64,000 bases of DNA, from the NCBI GenBank assembly GCA_964035545.1, contig OZ037767.1, forward strand, positions 30,866,128 through 30,930,127, given 5' to 3'. Origin of the DNA: Bugula neritina. Lineage: Eukaryota; Bryozoa; Gymnolaemata; Cheilostomatida; Bugulidae. Below are positions 62,301-64,000 of the stretch, piece after piece. Made by a program: the position numbers and the translations under genes. The notes under the pieces are model-generated. The model was not told the DNA's origin. It saw only the letters and a list, made by a program, of their open reading frames with translations, and ran no database searches. Positions within the stretch are counted from its first letter, which is position 1. Every line of letters starts with the position of its first letter.

Positions 62301-63752
62301 CTCAGGTTCTCTCTTGTGAGACTTCCCTCTTGCTGACTTTCTCGTCTGTAAGGGATGGCTGCCCACACCACTCTTTGTTTTAGTTCTAGAAGACCTACCC
62401 GCACCACTGGCTAGCTGTTCGTCTGTCGTCATGGAGCAGACAGCAGATGGTTGTGCTGCTGATTGCTCATTGGTTACAACTCCAGCAGCACTCAACAGTG
62501 CATTATGGGAAGTTCCGGAATGATTAGCAGACAACTCCAGAACTGATGAAACGTCACTGTTTGTTCTTTCTGCTAACTGAGCTCCACGATGACTTGAGTT
62601 GAGTGTCTCTTCAGGTGACTCTACACTTTCAGTCATCTGTCGGCTGTGGTCAGAAGATCCTCTACTCCTAGTCAAACTGTCACTCTTACCTCTTTCCTGA
62701 TTCTTTTCTTTCTTCTCTTCACCTTTCTCACGAAAGCGCACTGGCTGTTGTTTGTGTCTAGCAGGACGACTGGAAGATGGTGGGTCTTTCTTTAACCTTG
62801 AACTTCTGCTGTTATTTAAACTTTTCGAGTCAGTTTCAGCCAATGAAGATTGGTCAGGAGTTTTACTGTCTTGTCTCGGAGCAGACATACTGCTAGAAAT
62901 GTCTGCAGTGCAGAAGTTGTCTCCTTCCTCTTTCTCAGAGTTCTCTGACTCACCAACAGATGCAGACGTGACATCTGTAGGTGTGAACTTAGCACCGAGA
63001 CTCTTCTGTGGAGGAGTGGAAACTTTACTTCCCTTCAAAGCAGGAGACTCGCGACTTTTCTCTGACTGTGACAACTCATTCTGGCTACGAGACGAGAGAA
63101 CAGGGTGCTTAGTTTCAGGAGCTGTGACGCTGTGCACCGACAACCCAGCTGTGCCAGGAGTTGGCGGAGTAATACCAGAATTGACAATAGACAGTCCCAA
63201 GTGTTGGGTGTTTGAGAGAACCTCTTTCTGAGGTGATACTTCCTCTCTAGTCAGCTTATCAATACACTGGTTGATGTTTTCCTTAAGAGAGTCGTTCAGT
63301 ATGCTAGATTCAACAGAAGTATTCATAACGGGCTGAGTCTCCGCCTCCAACAGCTCATTTCCTGTGAGTAATTACAAGAATTCAGTAATAAGACAACTCT
63401 ACTTACAATAAGCAGTATAATATAATAACCAACCCCAACATATCAAAGCATTACCAATTATACTTACAGAAAAACAGAATGCCAAACAGCAAAATTGTAT
63501 TTCAAAAGTTTATTTATAATGAAAAACTGTTTGCTAAGCAAAAAGATGCTTTCAAATCCATATTTATATGGAAATATATTACTACTAGCAGCAATTTGAA
63601 TTCTGATTAGAAAAACCCGAAGAGCACAAATTGCCGACATAAAATAAAATCTGATATCCACCAACCTGGGTTGACCTGAGAGCTCGTGTAGCAGACGGCT
63701 TGCGTCTGCATACAGAACATCTCGTCTGATTGGCTAACATCTGCCATGTCGC
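59355..63752 (-). CDS. MDC1: MDC1-like DNA-damage mediator, C-terminal part with tandem BRCT
   Basis: MDC1 binds phosphorylated H2A.X at DNA breaks through its C-terminal BRCT pair and recruits other factors (family knowledge). Exons in transcript order: 63752-63666, 63361-61517 (1,845 bp), 61024-60909, 60703-60535, 59998-59840, 59557-59355. All junctions are in phase. The N-terminal exons, which should carry an FHA domain, lie beyond the window. The large exon is a Ser/Thr/Gln/Lys-rich disordered region of about 615 aa. BRCT1 starts RVMFTGIS and includes THLIADEAKRTIKFLCALSK and IVTSRWLLQSQKAGKSL, very like vertebrate MDC1. The linker and BRCT2 include NLRNSLKSAQENG, GLRIHATRQTKPPPSEI, DIVTAAGGRF and FLLTGILRQKLEP. 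PTIP-type proteins are the nearest alternative, but the KRTIKFLCAL stretch and BRCT pair at the extreme C-terminus favour MDC1. Four S/T-Q sites cluster across the first exon junction. Confidence 0.88.
60010..60180. repeat. 32-bp minisatellite abutting an MDC1-like splice acceptor
   Basis: About five copies of ATATGGGCAACATGTCTTTA plus GGGCTAGAATAA, starting ten bases from the acceptor of the exon at 59840-59998. Some copies carry substitutions. Confidence 0.92.
61291..61430. repeat. 24-bp minisatellite in MDC1-like intron
   Basis: Five to six nearly perfect copies of ACAATACACTGTGCTGGTTA plus GAAC. It lies in the intron between the large Ser/Thr-rich exon and the first BRCT exon. Confidence 0.95.
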
Positions 63753-64000
63753 CTGCAAAAAATGTGAAGTTATAATTAAGTAAATCCCAATTTCAACTTT
63801 AAATCAAATTAAATATTAAATGAAATACTGCAATGGGGTTTGGGGTTAGAAAAAAGGGAACAGATAAAAAGTTGCATAGTTCTATTGTATATATGCTTTC
63901 AGTTTTGACGCACGCAAACACATATATATCAAACTAAATTAACCAGCAAGTTGACAGATAAAATCACCACAACATCAGTTTCTATACAATACTGTACAAA

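Noticed and set aside
62752-63231. 159-codon + strand frame
   Set aside because: It is the antisense shadow of the large MDC1-like exon, which has matching splice sites and phases.

Overview
The window is eukaryotic nuclear DNA, AT-rich, with genes split into many short exons by GT-AG introns. The protein families (TRIM-like RING/B-box, MDC1-like tandem BRCT, RhoGAP, DDI1/2, apolipoprotein-D-like lipocalins) point to a metazoan. The compact introns and tandem TRIM-like and lipocalin copies would suit an early-branching animal such as a sponge, but that placement is inference. Exon models were built by hand from splice sites, reading-frame phase and protein similarity recalled from family knowledge; no search was run.

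Layout. 1-64: last codons of a TRIM-like gene whose body lies upstream. 3050-9154 (+): a complete tandem paralogue (8 coding exons, 606 aa) with a hAT-type MITE in one intron. 14564-15645 (+): last exon of an unrecognised, disordered protein with a PP1-docking-like motif. 16005-22359 (-): a CAMK/AMPK-related pseudokinase with all three catalytic motifs lost; one of its intron intervals is bounded by two minisatellites built from its own splice junctions. 22467-28263: long gene-poor stretch holding a GC-rich inverted-repeat pair and a 204-bp (GT)n tract. 28264-32225 (-): complete DDI1/2 orthologue (ubiquitin-like, retroviral-like aspartic protease, UBA). 32782-33951: hAT-type non-autonomous element with perfect 8-bp target duplications and a nested foldback element.

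34372-36062, 37763-39132 and 41941-43574 (all -): three tandem secreted lipocalins with nearly identical exon structure. 46820-47455 (+): an unrecognised 211-aa protein. 48835-58323 (+): RhoGAP-domain gene. 59355-63752 and beyond (-): C-terminal part of an MDC1-like DNA-damage mediator with tandem BRCT domains.

The genes do not form one pathway; they are neighbours. The most unusual signal is the repeated placement of minisatellites against splice sites, clearest in the pseudokinase gene, where the arrays carry copies of a real 5' splice site at one end and a real 3' splice site at the other. Two smaller points: all three lipocalins lack the near-invariant Trp of the GxW motif, and two of them share a GC-AG intron that the third lacks.
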